64,000 nucleotides of DNA, from assembly GCF_014201885.1 (NCBI RefSeq), contig NZ_JACHFN010000008.1, positions 1-64,000 on the forward strand, read 5' to 3'. The position numbers and the translations under genes were made by a program. Each line of letters starts with the position of its first letter. Within the stretch, counting starts at the first letter, position 1. This document shows, piece by piece, positions 21,225 through 41,358 of the stretch. Under the pieces are notes generated by a model. That model did no database searches. It was not told the origin of the DNA and worked only from the letters and a program-made list of their open reading frames with translations. Origin of the DNA: Deinococcus budaensis (GTDB lineage Bacteria; Deinococcota; Deinococci; Deinococcales; Deinococcaceae).

Positions 21225-23525
21225 ATGCTCCGCCCGCCCGCTGGCCCGCCCGTTCAAGTCGTGTGGTTCAAGAAGGACCTGCGGGTGCAGGACCACGCGC
21301 CGCTCGCGGAGGCGGCCACGCGGGGGCCGGTGCTGCCCCTCTACATCTACGAGCCGGAACAACTGCACCACGAGGAGTTCGCCGGGCATCACCTGACCTA
21401 CCTGAATGACTGCCTGGCAGACCTGGACGGACGGCTGCGGGCGCTAGGGACGGGGCTGGTGGTGCGGCGGGGCGAGGCGGTCGCCGTGCTGGAGGAACTC
21501 TCCGAACTCGTCCCCATCGGCAGCCTGTGGGCGCACGAGGAAACGGGCAACATGGTCAGCTACCAGCGCGACCGCCGGGTGCGGGCCTGGGCGCGGGAAC
21601 GGGGGGTGCCGTTCGTGGAGCTGCCGCAGACGGGCGTGGTGCGGAGGCTGCGTGACCGCGACGGCTGGGCGGACACCTGGGAGGAGCGGATGTCGGCCCC
21701 GGTCGTGCCTGTACCCACGGCGCTGCGGGGCACCGACCTCCCGCCCGGCGGCCTCTGCACCCACGCGGAGCTGGGCGTCCCCGCGAACGACAAGACCATC
21801 CCCCCCGGCGGCGAACACGTCGCCCGCGCCACGCTGGAGAGCTTCCTGACCGTGCGGGGCGTGAACTACATACGCGAGATGAGCAGCCCGCTGACCGCCG
21901 AGGAGAGTTGCTCGCGCCTCTCGGCCCCCCTCGCCTTCGGCACCGTGTCGCTGCGCGAGGTATTGCAGGCGACCCGGCAGCGGTTGGCGGCGGTCAAGGG
22001 CGACCCCGACGCCGATGAACGCTGGGTGCGCTCCCTGCGCTCCTTTGAAAGCCGCCTGCACTGGCACTGCCACTTCATCCAGCGGCTGGAATCCGAGCCG
22101 GAGATGGAGTTCCGCAACCTCAACCGCGCCTTTGACGGCCTGCGCCCGGACGTGGGCGACCCCGGCTGGAACGCGGACTTGTACGACCGCTGGGCGCACG
22201 GGCAGACGGGCTACCCCCTCGTGGACGCCTGCATGCGGATGCTGCGCGAGACGGGCTGGCTGAACTTCCGAATGCGGGCGATGCTCGTCTCCTTCGCCTC
22301 GCAGCATCTGTGGCTGCACTGGCGGCCGACGGGCCTCTTCCTGGCGCGGCAGTGGCTGGACAACGAACCCGGCATCCACTGGTCCCAGATGCAGATGCAG
22401 AGCGGCACGGTAGGCATCAACCGCGTCCGCATCTATTCCCCCACCCGGCAGGCCCGCGAGCAGGACCCGGACGGCACCTTCATCCGCCGCTGGGTGCCCG
22501 AACTCGCGGACGTGCCCGGCGACTTCCTGCACGCGCCCTGGGAGTGGAGCGGGGCGACCCGGCTGAATTACCCGCCGCCCGTCGTGGATGAAGGAAAGGC
22601 GGGGGCCGCCGCGCGGGCCAGAATCTATGCTGCGCGGGAAAGTGCCGTCTTTGAGGCCGAGGCCCGGCGCGTCTATCACCGGCACGGCAGCCGCAAGAAA
22701 GCGGTGTTGCGGGCCGAGCGCGTGGCGCGGGGTCTGCCTGCCAAACCCGTCCGGCCGCCCAAGTCCACCCCCCGGAGGAAGTCCCCCATGACCGACCAGC
22801 CCGACCTCTTCGGCACGACTCCCGAAGCCCCAAAGCCCCTGATTCCGGCGGGCCTGCCCGACTCGTGGCGCGAGGCCCTCCACGACGAGTTTGCCGCGCC
22901 GTACTTCCACGCGCTCAAGGACTTTCTAGTAGAGGAGCGCCGTCAGCACAACGTCTTCCCGCCCGCCCCCGACGTGTTCAACGCCCTGCGCTATACGCCG
23001 CTGGAGGACGTGAAGGTCTTCATCCTGGGGCAGGACCCCTACCACGGCCCCGGTCAGGCGCATGGGCTGGCCTTTTCCGTGCGGCCCGGCGTGCGCCCGC
23101 CCCCCAGCCTGGCGAACATCTACAAGGAGTTGCAGGCCGACGTGGGCTTCCAGCCGCCCCGCCACGGCTACCTGCGCCACTGGGCCGAACAGGGCGTGCT
23201 GATGCTCAATGCCGTGCTCACCGTGCGGCAGGGCGAACCCAACAGCCACGCGGGGAAGGGGTGGGAGAGTTTCACCGACGCGGTGATTCGCCACGTCAAC
23301 GCGAAGGAGTCGCGGGTGGTCTTCGTGCTGTGGGGTGCTTATGCCCGCAAGAAGGCGAAGCTGGTCACCAACCCCCAGCACGTCATCATTGAATCCGCCC
23401 ACCCCAGCCCCCTCAGCGTGACGAAGTTCATGGGAACGCGGCCCTTCTCGCGGGTGAATGCGGCGCTGGAGGAGTCCGGGCAGACGCCGATTGACTGGCA
23501 ACTGCCGATGCAAGCCGAACAATGA
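21225..23525 (+). CDS. photolyase/cryptochrome-like protein fused in frame to uracil-DNA glycosylase
   Basis: One frame of 766 codons holds two repair enzymes. Residues 1-521 form a photolyase-like protein: the antenna-domain start [16 protein letters not shown] and, in the FAD domain, [23 protein letters not shown] and [13 protein letters not shown]. Residues 522-766 are a complete family 1 uracil-DNA glycosylase. Between them lies a basic, Pro-rich linker ([15 protein letters not shown]) with no stop codon. The protein may therefore combine light-dependent dimer repair with uracil removal. A ribosome binding site before codon 522 would also allow free Ung. The photolyase subtype is uncertain. 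Confidence 0.8.
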   Translation: MLRPPAGPPVQVVWFKKDLRVQDHAPLAEAATRGPVLPLYIYEPEQLHHEEFAGHHLTYLNDCLADLDGRLRALGTGLVVRRGEAVAVLEELSELVPIGSLWAHEETGNMVSYQRDRRVRAWARERGVPFVELPQTGVVRRLRDRDGWADTWEERMSAPVVPVPTALRGTDLPPGGLCTHAELGVPANDKTIPPGGEHVARATLESFLTVRGVNYIREMSSPLTAEESCSRLSAPLAFGTVSLREVLQATRQRLAAVKGDPDADERWVRSLRSFESRLHWHCHFIQRLESEPEMEFRNLNRAFDGLRPDVGDPGWNADLYDRWAHGQTGYPLVDACMRMLRETGWLNFRMRAMLVSFASQHLWLHWRPTGLFLARQWLDNEPGIHWSQMQMQSGTVGINRVRIYSPTRQAREQDPDGTFIRRWVPELADVPGDFLHAPWEWSGATRLNYPPPVVDEGKAGAAARARIYAARESAVFEAEARRVYHRHGSRKKAVLRAERVARGLPAKPVRPPKSTPRRKSPMTDQPDLFGTTPEAPKPLIPAGLPDSWREALHDEFAAPYFHALKDFLVEERRQHNVFPPAPDVFNALRYTPLEDVKVFILGQDPYHGPGQAHGLAFSVRPGVRPPPSLANIYKELQADVGFQPPRHGYLRHWAEQGVLMLNAVLTVRQGEPNSHAGKGWESFTDAVIRHVNAKESRVVFVLWGAYARKKAKLVTNPQHVIIESAHPSPLSVTKFMGTRPFSRVNAALEESGQTPIDWQLPMQAEQ
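22788..23525 (+). CDS. ung: uracil-DNA glycosylase (C-terminal domain or internal start product)
   Basis: From ATG 22788 the product would have 245 residues, the normal size of family 1 Ung, which removes uracil from DNA. The water-activating loop [18 protein letters not shown] and the Leu loop HPSPLS are intact, as is the uracil-binding FVLWG strand. GGAGGA stands about 10 nt upstream of this ATG, a sound initiation signal. Thus free Ung may be made by internal initiation in addition to, or instead of, the fusion with the photolyase. Confidence 0.75.
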   Translation: MTDQPDLFGTTPEAPKPLIPAGLPDSWREALHDEFAAPYFHALKDFLVEERRQHNVFPPAPDVFNALRYTPLEDVKVFILGQDPYHGPGQAHGLAFSVRPGVRPPPSLANIYKELQADVGFQPPRHGYLRHWAEQGVLMLNAVLTVRQGEPNSHAGKGWESFTDAVIRHVNAKESRVVFVLWGAYARKKAKLVTNPQHVIIESAHPSPLSVTKFMGTRPFSRVNAALEESGQTPIDWQLPMQAEQ

Positions 23526-23613
23526 CCTTCACCCATTGCCTTCAGCCTGTCTCAAGCCGGATTGCAGCCTGCCGGACAGCCGCGCCCGCCCTCGCTTGCC
23601 CATCCTGACGCCC

Positions 23614-24659
<1,046 letters not shown>

Positions 24660-24663
<4 letters not shown>

Positions 24664-25073
24664 GCCGCCTTTCCTGGCCGCGCCACGTCGCCCGCTGGCT
24701 ACTGGGGCTGGCGCTGATTGGGGCCGGGACCGGGCACCTCACCACCCTGCGCGGGGAGTTCCAGGCCCAGGTGCCGGAGTGGGTCCCGCTGGACAAGGAC
24801 TTCGTGGTGCTGGCTTCCGGCGTGGTGGAGATCGGGCTGGGGGCCGCGCTGCTTGCCCTGCCCCGTCAGCGGAGGACGGTGGGGTGGGTGGTCGCGGCCT
24901 TCTTCGTCGCCATCTTTCCCGGCAACGTGTCGCAGTACCTCACCCGCACGGACGCCTTCGGGCTGAATACCGACCAGGCGCGGCTGACCCGCCTCTTCTT
25001 CCAGCCGCTGCTGGTGCTGTGGGCGCTGTGGTCTACCGGGGCGTGGCCGAAGCCGCGTGGGGAGCGGAGGTAA
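24660..25073 (+). CDS. DoxX-like membrane protein
   Basis: The 137-residue protein has four predicted membrane segments and the DoxX-type features [13 protein letters not shown], a VPEWVP motif and a FPGN loop. DoxX-family proteins are small inner-membrane proteins, some linked to redox stress. The GTG start overlaps the topoisomerase stop, so the two are translationally coupled. The function is not known. Confidence 0.75.
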
Positions 25074-25076
25074 GAA

Positions 25077-25481
25077 TCAGGCGTTCTCCGCACCTTCCGG
25101 CGGCGTGACCCACTGCACCAGTTGCAGGATCACGCCGTTGGGGTCCGAAACCTGAAAATACCGCTCGCCCCACGGCTCGGTTTCAATGGGAGTGACCACC
25201 GGGACGCCCTCCGCCTGAAGCCGCTCGTACTCGCCGTCTATATCGTCCACCACGAACACCACCAGCAGCCCCTGCCCGGCACTCCCGGCGATCTGGGGCG
25301 GCTTGAAGGTGGACAGGCCCGTCTGGAGGAAAATCAGGTTGAAGCCCGCGTCCTCGCGCGTCAGGGACGCGACGCCTTCGTATTCCATCTCCTGCGTGAA
25401 ACCGAAGTGCCGCTTCAGGAACTCGGCGGAGGCACGAACGTCCGGCACGTTGAGGGAGATGGCTGATCGGGTGATGTGCAT
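25077..25481 (-). CDS. VOC/glyoxalase-superfamily protein
   Basis: The 134-residue protein shows the vicinal-oxygen-chelate fold: ISLNVPDVRASAEFLKRHFGF at the start, and PWGERYFQVSDPNGVILQLVQW at the end, with paired beta-alpha-beta-beta units. Members are glyoxalases, dioxygenases or bleomycin-resistance proteins; the metal-ligand set is not clear enough to choose. The ATG has an ideal AGGAGGT site. It ends 3 bp from the convergent DoxX gene. Confidence 0.8.
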   Translation of the reverse strand: MHITRSAISLNVPDVRASAEFLKRHFGFTQEMEYEGVASLTREDAGFNLIFLQTGLSTFKPPQIAGSAGQGLLVVFVVDDIDGEYERLQAEGVPVVTPIETEPWGERYFQVSDPNGVILQLVQWVTPPEGAENA

Positions 25482-25522
25482 GGGGGACCTCCTGGGGAGA
25501 GCTTAAGCCGGAACCCCTGCGC

Positions 25523-26635
25523 CTACACCCGCACCAGCTCTCGCCCCACCTGCCCGACGTTTTGCTTGCTGCACAGCGCCAGCGCCAGCCGCACCTCGTC
25601 GTGCAGCAGGTCCAGCGTTCGCCGCACGCCCGCCTCCCCACCCGCCGCGAGGCCCCACAAGGCGGGGCGACCCAGAAAGACCGCCCTGGCCCCCAGCGCG
25701 AGCGCCTTCACCACGTCGGTGCCACGCGTCACGCCGCCGTCGAGATAGACCTCAACCTCTCCACCCACTTCATCCGCAATCTCGGGGAGGGCCTCGATGG
25801 AGCTGATGGCGGTGTCCAGTTGCCGCCCGCCGTGATTGCTCACCCAGACGTGACAGCCGTGCTCGGCGGCGAGGCGGGCGTCCTCGGCGGTCAGGAGGCC
25901 CTTGAGCACAATGGGCAGCGAGGTCTGATCCCGCAGCCACGCAAGGTCCCCCCAGGTGAAGGTCTTGTCGATCAGGCCCTGGAAGTAGTTCACGAGCTGC
26001 GAGCCGCTCTCCGATTCTAGCTGCGCCAGCCGCTCCCGGCTTCCCGCGTTGGGCACCCGCAGGTGGGGCGGCAGGGCGAAGCGGTGCCGCTCGTTCGCCT
26101 CGCGGCGTCCCAGGAAGGGGGCGTCCACCGTCAGCACGAGCGCCCGTGCCCCCGCCTCCTCCGCCCGGCGCACGATCTCGGCACTCAGGGCGCGGTCGGT
26201 GTAGAGGTAAAGCTGGAACCAGAACCGCCCGCCCGCCACTGCCGCCACCTCCTCAATCGGGGTGTTGCTCAGCGTGGAGAGCGTCATCACACTGTCCGCC
26301 GAGGCTGCCGCCCGCGCGGTGGCGACCTCGGCCTCCGGGTGCGCGAGGCCGTGGAAAGCGCTGGGGGCGATGCCAACCGGCGAGCGCAGGGGCAGCCCCA
26401 GCACCTCGGTCCGCGTGTCCACGTTCGACACGTCCACCAACATGCGGGGCCGCAACCGCAGCCGGGCAAAGGCGGCGCGGTTCTCCCGCAGGGTCAGCTC
26501 GTCGTTCGCGCCGCTCGCGTAGTACTCCAGCGCGTTGCGGTCCAGCCGCGAGCGCCCCAGCGCCTCCAGGTCCGCGAGGTTGACAGTGCCGTCCAGTTCG
26601 GGCGTCTCCGCGTCCGGCAGGTTGGGGGTGGTCAT
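25523..26635 (-). CDS. FMN-dependent alpha-hydroxy-acid dehydrogenase/oxidase
   Basis: The 370-residue protein belongs to the LldD/glycolate oxidase family, which oxidises 2-hydroxy acids such as L-lactate or glycolate with FMN. The TIM-barrel motifs are in order: FMN-binding GIAPSAFHGLAHPE, the Tyr/Gln region WFQLYLYTDR, VLKGLLTAEDA, the catalytic His in VSNHGGRQLD and the phosphate loop YLDGGVTRGTDVVKAL. No membrane segment is present, so a soluble oxidase is more likely than the membrane LldD. TACCCT lies 5 nt before the ATG. Confidence 0.88.
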   Translation of the reverse strand: MTTPNLPDAETPELDGTVNLADLEALGRSRLDRNALEYYASGANDELTLRENRAAFARLRLRPRMLVDVSNVDTRTEVLGLPLRSPVGIAPSAFHGLAHPEAEVATARAAASADSVMTLSTLSNTPIEEVAAVAGGRFWFQLYLYTDRALSAEIVRRAEEAGARALVLTVDAPFLGRREANERHRFALPPHLRVPNAGSRERLAQLESESGSQLVNYFQGLIDKTFTWGDLAWLRDQTSLPIVLKGLLTAEDARLAAEHGCHVWVSNHGGRQLDTAISSIEALPEIADEVGGEVEVYLDGGVTRGTDVVKALALGARAVFLGRPALWGLAAGGEAGVRRTLDLLHDEVRLALALCSKQNVGQVGRELVRV

Positions 26636-26640
26636 GGGTC

Positions 26641-26646
26641 AGGGTA
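26641..26646 (-). promoter_or_regulatory. -10 element (TACCCT), leaderless start
   Basis: On the minus strand TACCCT is followed by GACCC and the ATG at 26635. Confidence 0.45.
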
Positions 26647-26702
26647 CCGGAAGGGCAAGGAAGCCGACAGCCTCCGGCGGCGCGGGGCGTCACACTGCCG
26701 TC

Positions 26703-27200
26703 ATGCCGCGCCCACAGCCCATTCCCCCCGGTCCCGGTCAGGAGAGCGTCTGGGACTATCCGCGCCCGCCCCGGCTGGAGCGCACCGCCCGGACCATTGA
26801 ACTCTGGCTGGGCGGCGAGAAGATCGCCGAGACGACCGGGGCTTACCGGGTTCTGGAAACCAGCCATCCGCCCACCTACTACCTGCCCCGTGAAGCCTTC
26901 CGGCCCGGCGTGCTGTCCCCAGCCCCTGGCGGCAGCGTCTGCGAGTGGAAGGGCGAGGCCTCGTACTGGACCCTCTCAGCCGGTGACAAGGTGGCCGAGA
27001 GTGCGGGCTGGAGCTACGAGCGCCCCACGCCCGCCTTCGCGCCCATCGCCGGCTACGTCGCCGTCTACGCGGGCCGCATGGATGAATGCCGGGTGGACGG
27101 GGTGCGCGTGACCCCGCAGCCGGGCGGCTTCTACGGCGGCTGGATCACGCCCGACGTGGTGGGGCCGTTCAAGGGCGAGCCGGGCACCTGGGGTTGGTAG
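26703..27200 (+). CDS. DUF427-domain protein
   Basis: The 165-residue protein is a clear DUF427 member: VLETSHPPTYYLP, CEWKGEASYW, the FAPIAGYVAVYAG block with MDECRVDG, and the end FYGGWITPDVVGPFKG. The family has a compact beta fold; its biochemical role is unknown. CACACT stands 6 nt before ATG 26703, similar to the leaderless starts nearby. It diverges from the hydroxy-acid oxidase gene. Confidence 0.85.
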   Translation: MPRPQPIPPGPGQESVWDYPRPPRLERTARTIELWLGGEKIAETTGAYRVLETSHPPTYYLPREAFRPGVLSPAPGGSVCEWKGEASYWTLSAGDKVAESAGWSYERPTPAFAPIAGYVAVYAGRMDECRVDGVRVTPQPGGFYGGWITPDVVGPFKGEPGTWGW

Positions 27201-27221
27201 GGGAGGGGAGCCTGGTAGAGT
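27194..27221 (+). promoter_or_regulatory. promoter (-35 TTGGTA, 16 nt, -10 TAGAGT), leaderless start
   Basis: TTGGTA (27194-27199) and TAGAGT (27216-27221) are 16 nt apart; the GTG start follows after 7 nt. Confidence 0.5.
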
Positions 27222-27228
27222 CCGGCCC

Positions 27229-27716
27229 GTGCTGCACCCCGACACCCTTCCCCTCGTCCAGGCGTTCGCGCAGGCGGGCGTCACCTGCTGGCTGATCGGC
27301 GGGCAGGCGGTGGAGGTGCTGTGCGGCGGCAACGTCCGGCCCCACGACGACATTGACTTTCTGGTGCGGGAGGGGGACGGAGCGCGGGCCGTCGCCGTGC
27401 TGGAGGGTCTCGGCTTCACCCACGCGCACGGCTCGCTTGCCGCCGGGGACGTGTTCTACCGCCGGGGAGATGTACTGGTGGACCTCGTGCCCATCCGGGA
27501 CGACGTGGACCCGCCGCGCACGGTGGGCGAACTCGCCTCCATCGTCTGGCCCGCCGGAATCTTCACGACCTACATGGTGGAGTGGGCGGGGGTCCGTGTG
27601 CCCACCCTTACCCCCGCCGGGCACCGCGCGATGAAAGGCGTCGTGGCGACCTTCTATGGAGTGGAATTAAGAGAGAAGGACCGGGCCGACCTCGCCGCGC
27701 TTGCTACCCTCAGCCA

Positions 27717-27720
<4 letters not shown>
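27229..27720 (+). CDS. stand-alone nucleotidyltransferase
   Basis: The 163-residue protein has the nucleotidyltransferase fold: LIGGQAVEVLCGG (GG motif), HDDIDFLV (DxD metal ligands) and VDLVPI with a third Asp. It resembles the ANT(2'')/AbiEii group, whose members adenylylate antibiotics, RNA or proteins. The substrate cannot be predicted. It begins at a GTG directly behind a promoter, and its last bases overlap the next gene (ATGA). Confidence 0.75.
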
Positions 27721-28127
<407 letters not shown>

Positions 28128-28130
28128 CCC

Positions 28131-28784
<654 letters not shown>

Positions 28785-28789
28785 CCCGC

Positions 28790-29842
28790 GTGACCACAAC
28801 GGAACTAAGGCTGGATGTCCTGCGCCACCTCTCCGACCTGAACGGCGTGCCCGGTCAGGAAGACGCCGTGCGCGACTTCGTGCTCTCCGACCTGGAAGGG
28901 CTGGTGGACGAGGTGCGGGTGGACGCGCTGGGCAACGTGATTGCCCTGAAGCGTGGGCGCGAGGACGCCGAGGGGAAGCGCGAGCGCGTGATGCTCAGCG
29001 CCCACATGGACGAGATCGGCTTTCTGGTGCGGTACATCGACGAGAAAGGCTTCCTGCGGGTGCAGGCGCTGGGCGGCTTCGACACCCGCAACCTGTTTGC
29101 CCGCAACGTCACGGTGCATACGCGCGGCGGGGCGCTGCCCGGCCTGCTGACCCCCGGCGGTCGCCCGGTCCACATCGCCACCCCGGAAGACCGCAAAAAG
29201 GTGCCCGAGGTCAAGGAATTCTTCGTGGACCTCGGCCTGGGTGCGGACGACGTGAAGGGCCGCGTGCGGATCGGGGACATGGTCACCCTGGACCAGACCG
29301 CCCGGCAGGTCGGGGCCATGACGGTGGGCAAGGCGATGGACGACCGCGCCAGCGTGTTCCTGCAACTGGAGGTGCTGCGGGCCTTCCGGGAGGAGCGCCC
29401 CCGGCATGACGTGGTCGCCGTCTTCAGCGTGCAGGAGGAGGTCGGCCTGCGCGGGGCCATCGTCGCGGCGTACGGGGTCGAGCCGACCCTGGGCATCGGC
29501 CTCGACGTGACGCTCGCGGTGGACACCCCCGGTGTCGGCCCTGACGAGGCGGTCACCCGGCTGGGCGAGGGCATCGGCATCAAGGTCTTCGACTCCACCA
29601 TGATCTCGACCCGCTGGCTGGTGGACGAGTTCGTAGACCTCGCGGAGAGGGAAGGCATTCCGTACCAGATGGAGGTGCTCGCGCTGGGCGGCACCGACGG
29701 CGCGGCCATCCAGCGCACGCGGGCGGGGGTGCCCACCCTGACCCTCAGCCTGCCGACACGGTACATCCACACCATTGTGGAGGCCGTTCACGAGACGGAC
29801 CTGCGGGCCGGGGTGGACCTCCTCGTCGCCTACCTGCGCTGA
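28790..29842 (+). CDS. M42-family aminopeptidase
   Basis: M42 enzymes are dodecameric metal-dependent aminopeptidases that finish peptide breakdown. The 350-residue protein has SAHMDEIGFLVRYID (metal His and Asp), AMDDRAS (bridging Asp), VFSVQEEVGLRGA (catalytic Glu pair) and TRYIHTIVE (last His ligand). The cytoplasmic location follows from the lack of a signal peptide. It begins 5 bp behind pth but has its own promoter-like element. Substrate preference cannot be told. Confidence 0.9.
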   Translation: MTTTELRLDVLRHLSDLNGVPGQEDAVRDFVLSDLEGLVDEVRVDALGNVIALKRGREDAEGKRERVMLSAHMDEIGFLVRYIDEKGFLRVQALGGFDTRNLFARNVTVHTRGGALPGLLTPGGRPVHIATPEDRKKVPEVKEFFVDLGLGADDVKGRVRIGDMVTLDQTARQVGAMTVGKAMDDRASVFLQLEVLRAFREERPRHDVVAVFSVQEEVGLRGAIVAAYGVEPTLGIGLDVTLAVDTPGVGPDEAVTRLGEGIGIKVFDSTMISTRWLVDEFVDLAEREGIPYQMEVLALGGTDGAAIQRTRAGVPTLTLSLPTRYIHTIVEAVHETDLRAGVDLLVAYLR

Positions 29843-29854
29843 GCGTAGGGGCCT

Positions 29855-30412
29855 ATGGAACTTCTCTCCGGCTTGCTGTCCTCGCTGGGCCTGTCGGGGG
29901 CGGCGGGCCTGAACGCCTCCATCCCGCTGCTGCTCGTGGGGCTGCTCGCGCGGTTCGGGGTGCTGGACCTCGCCGCGCCCTTCGACCTGCTGGCGAACCC
30001 CTGGGTGCTGCTGGGCATCGGGGTGCTGGGCGTGCTGGACTTTATCGGGGACAAGATCCCCGGCGTGGACCACGCGCTGCACCTTGTCGGCGGGGTGGTG
30101 AATGCGGCGGCGGGGGCCATCCTCTTTGCCGCACAGACGGGCGTGGCGGAGGTGCCCCCGGCGCTGAGCCTCGCGCTGGGCTTTGTCGTGGCGGGCGGGG
30201 TTCACGCGACCCGCGCCGCCGTGCGTCCGGTCGCCACCGCCACGACGGGCGGCCTCGCCAACCCGGCCCTCAGCGCCGCCGAGGACGGGGCCAGCCTGAG
30301 CCTGAGCGTGCTGGCGATCTTCGCCCCGGTGCTCGCGGTGCTGGGGCTGGCGGGGGTACTCGTCTTTGCCGCCCGGCTGTGGACACGGGTGCGGGGACGC
30401 CGCGCCGCCTAA
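29855..30412 (+). CDS. DUF4126 membrane protein
   Basis: The 185-residue protein has about five hydrophobic segments and the family features SGAAGLNASIPLLLVGL, LDFIGDKIPGVDH and GGVHATRAAVRP. DUF4126 proteins are inner-membrane proteins of unknown role. It starts 12 bp after the M42 gene on the same strand. Confidence 0.8.
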   Translation: MELLSGLLSSLGLSGAAGLNASIPLLLVGLLARFGVLDLAAPFDLLANPWVLLGIGVLGVLDFIGDKIPGVDHALHLVGGVVNAAAGAILFAAQTGVAEVPPALSLALGFVVAGGVHATRAAVRPVATATTGGLANPALSAAEDGASLSLSVLAIFAPVLAVLGLAGVLVFAARLWTRVRGRRAA

Positions 30413-30608
30413 CCGCGCCTCGCAGAGCCGGGGTGAAGGGGGGAGGGGTCGTTTGGCCTCTCCCCCTCTCCGTGCCTCCTTGCCGACCCTCCTGCACGTT
30501 GTCCACTGCTTGGGTGACGGTTGGCCGGTGTGACCCACTCCGGAACCTCAAACGCTCACTCCAATTGCAGAACGTCACGATAAGTCTGGACATCCAGTAT
30601 AGTTTTCG

Positions 30609-30637
30609 TTGACATCCTGCGGTCCCGAGTCTACGCT
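30609..30637 (+). promoter_or_regulatory. promoter of glnK-amtB (TTGACA, 17 nt, TACGCT)
   Basis: TTGACA (30609-30614) and TACGCT (30632-30637) have ideal spacing. A leader of about 45 nt with AAGGAG precedes the glnK ATG, so this operon is not leaderless. Confidence 0.65.
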
Positions 30638-30689
30638 GGCGACCAGTGGGCGACTTTTCGTGCGCCCTGTTCACCATCAAGGAGACAGC

Positions 30690-32389
<1,700 letters not shown>

Positions 32390-32408
32390 GCAGGGGACAC
32401 GCCCCACG

Positions 32409-32461
32409 CCCGGCCGCGGCCTGTTCCCAAACCTGGGAGCGGGCCGCGCTCCTGCGGCCGG
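32409..32461 (+). terminator. nested GC-rich hairpin after amtB
   Basis: An outer pair CCGGCCGC/GCGGCCGG encloses an inner hairpin TCCCA-AACC-TGGGA. No T tract follows, so it may end transcription only partly or protect the mRNA 3' end. Confidence 0.4.
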
Positions 32462-32645
32462 CCGGGACGCTTGCCCTCCGGGACCAGAATGAAGCCTGTG
32501 TTAGGATGCTTCCCGAGTCTGACGCACACCATCAACGGGTCGGGCCACCACAGCAGCTCCAGCACCCCCAACATGGTTCCCCGCCCAGTCGGACGGGGAC
32601 TTTCGGGCGGGGTGCCGCGAGTCACGCAGGGAAAGGAGGAGGGAT

Positions 32646-32959
32646 TTGGACGTCTCAAGTCGAGTCTTGAGTGAACTCGCCAGCCGGGAAGCCGCCCTGG
32701 ACGCGCAGATCGAAGCGGCCCGCGAGGAAGCCAGGCGGGAGGTGGAAGCTGCCGAGGCCCAGGCGGCCCGCATCCTTCAGGACGCGCAGGCGCAGGTGCA
32801 GGCCATGCAGGCCCAGCACGACCAGTCGCTCGCGGCCGAGACGGCGCGCATCCGCGAGGACGCCCGCCGGCAGGCCGAGGAGGGCGCCCAGCTCACCCGC
32901 GAGCGCGCGGGCGGGCGGGTGCAGCAGGCCGCCGAGTACATCCTGAGGGCGGTGCTCCC

Positions 32960-32963
<4 letters not shown>
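32646..32963 (+). CDS. V/A-type ATPase subunit G (peripheral stalk)
   Basis: The 105-residue product is one long heptad-rich helix of Ala, Glu, Gln and Arg (residues about 5-95), as expected of the G/H subunit that pairs with subunit E as a peripheral stalk. The TTG start is decided by a very strong AAGGAGGAGGG just upstream. It is the first gene of the nine-gene ATPase operon and overlaps the next one (GTGA). The identification rests on position and coiled-coil character. Confidence 0.8.
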
Positions 32964-35014
<2,051 letters not shown>

Positions 35015-35032
35015 CCTTCAGGAGTGTTTCCT

Positions 35033-35894
<862 letters not shown>

Positions 35895-35912
35895 GAAAGA
35901 GGCGGCCCATCC

Positions 35913-36892
<980 letters not shown>

Positions 36893-36896
<4 letters not shown>

Positions 36897-37252
36897 CCCA
36901 GACCAACACGGCGCAGGCCGACACCAGCCAGCGCGTCGCCGTGCTGTGCGACGCCGAGACCGCCACCGGCTACCGCCTTGCGGGCGCCGAGGTGATCGAG
37001 GCGACGCCCGAGAACGCGGTGCGCTTGCTCGAAGGGCTGATTCAGGAAGACCGTCACGGCCTCGTGGCGGTGGACACCGGCCTGATTCCCGATCCGGCGG
37101 CGGCCACCGCGCGGGTGATGCGCGGCCGCGACCTGCCGATCCTGCTGCCGATTCCCAGCCTGCGGGACGCCTTCGCCGCCGACACGGTGGACGCCAAGGC
37201 CTACATGGGCAAGCTGGTACGCGACACCATCGGCTTCGACATCAAGCTGTAA
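36893..37252 (+). CDS. atpF: V/A-type ATPase subunit F
   Basis: The 119-residue protein has the Rossmann-like fold of subunit F: VAVLCDAETATGYRLAGAEV, GLVAVDTGLIPDP and LPILLPIPSL. It belongs to the central shaft together with subunit D. A 130-bp spacer follows before atpA. Confidence 0.9.
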
Positions 37253-37382
37253 AAAGCGCTCAGCCCTCAGCGGCAGGTCGGCCTTCTCCACCCGGTGTCC
37301 TCATGCAGGCGCCGGGGCCAAAGGCTCAAGCTGAGAGCTGACCCGCTGAGAGCCGACTTCACCGCTCTCCCAAGGAGAAAGA
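37253..37382. repeat. spacer with short degenerate repeats before atpA
   Basis: In an operon of overlapping genes this 130-bp gap contains CTCAGCGG and its complement CCGCTGAG (37266-37273, 37343-37350) and the direct pair GCTGAGAGCTGAC/GCTGAGAGCCGAC. It ends in the AAGGAGAAAG site of atpA. It looks like a small dispersed repeat. Confidence 0.45.
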
Positions 37383-40537
<3,155 letters not shown>

Positions 40538-40637
40538 GGCTGTAGCATGTGGCTTGTAGCTTGTCGGGGGGAGCCGGACCTCTCGCCACAGGCTGCGGGC
40601 CACGCACCACAAGCCCCACCGACGAAGGAGGTGGACT
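40538..40637. repeat. spacer with imperfect inverted repeat before atpD
   Basis: The segment has TGTAGCATGTGGCTTGTAGC and, 50 bp later, CACCACAAGCCCCAC, an imperfect inverted pair (core GTGGCTTGT / ACAAGCCCCAC). It separates atpB from atpD in an otherwise compact operon and ends in the GGAGG of atpD. Confidence 0.4.
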
Positions 40638-41312
40638 ATGGCAGGACAGATCAGCCCGACCCGCAGCGCCCTGCTCGCCAGCAAGGCCAGCCTCAAGACC
40701 GCGTCGAGCGGCGCGGACCTGCTCAAGCGCAAGCGCGACGCGTTGATCGGCGAGTTCTTCGCCCTGGTCAAAGACGCCCTCGCGGCGCGCGAGCAGCTGG
40801 GCGGCATCAGCAAGGGCGCCTACACCAGCCTGTTCGGCGCCAAGGCCTGGGACAGCCCCGAGGCGGTCGAGAGCCTTAGCCTGGCCGGCACGGGCGACTA
40901 CGCGATCGACATGCAGATCGAGAGCATCTACGGCGTCAAGGTGCCCAAGATCAACCTTCCCGAGCGCGCGCGCGCAGCCAACTTCAGCCCGATCAACGTC
41001 GGGGCGCGCACCATCCAGGCCGCCACCGAGTTCGGCGGCGTGATGGACGCCATCGTGCGGGTCGCCGCGACCGAGACGAAGCTGCGCCGGATCGGCGAGG
41101 AGATCAAGAAGACCTCGCGCCGGGTGAACGCGCTGGAGCAGGTGTTGATTCCCAGCATTCAGGACGACATCCGCTTCATTCGCGGGGTGCTTGACCAGCG
41201 CGAGCGCGAGAGCAGCTTCGTGCTGAAGAAGATCAAGGCCAAGCTCGAAGCCGAGGCCGCCCAGGACGAGCCGAACGTGCAGGCCGGAACCCACGGCAGC
41301 GCCGCTGACTGA
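40638..41312 (+). CDS. atpD: V/A-type ATPase subunit D (central shaft)
   Basis: Subunit D forms the rotating coiled-coil shaft. The 224-residue protein begins ISPTRSALLASKASLK and LLKRKRDALIGEFF and has the typical second helix RRVNALEQVLIPSIQDDIRFI. A strong GGAGG fixes ATG 40638. It is the last gene of the operon and is followed by a terminator. Confidence 0.95.
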   Translation: MAGQISPTRSALLASKASLKTASSGADLLKRKRDALIGEFFALVKDALAAREQLGGISKGAYTSLFGAKAWDSPEAVESLSLAGTGDYAIDMQIESIYGVKVPKINLPERARAANFSPINVGARTIQAATEFGGVMDAIVRVAATETKLRRIGEEIKKTSRRVNALEQVLIPSIQDDIRFIRGVLDQRERESSFVLKKIKAKLEAEAAQDEPNVQAGTHGSAAD

Positions 41313-41333
41313 GCCTTTCCAGCAAGGGCAAAA

Positions 41334-41356
41334 GCCGTCTCCTCCGGGAGGCGGTT
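41334..41356 (+). terminator. rho-independent terminator of the ATPase operon
   Basis: The hairpin CCGTCTCC-TCC-GGGAGGCGG (with one G-U pair) is followed by TTTTTT. Confidence 0.8.
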
Positions 41357-41358
41357 TT

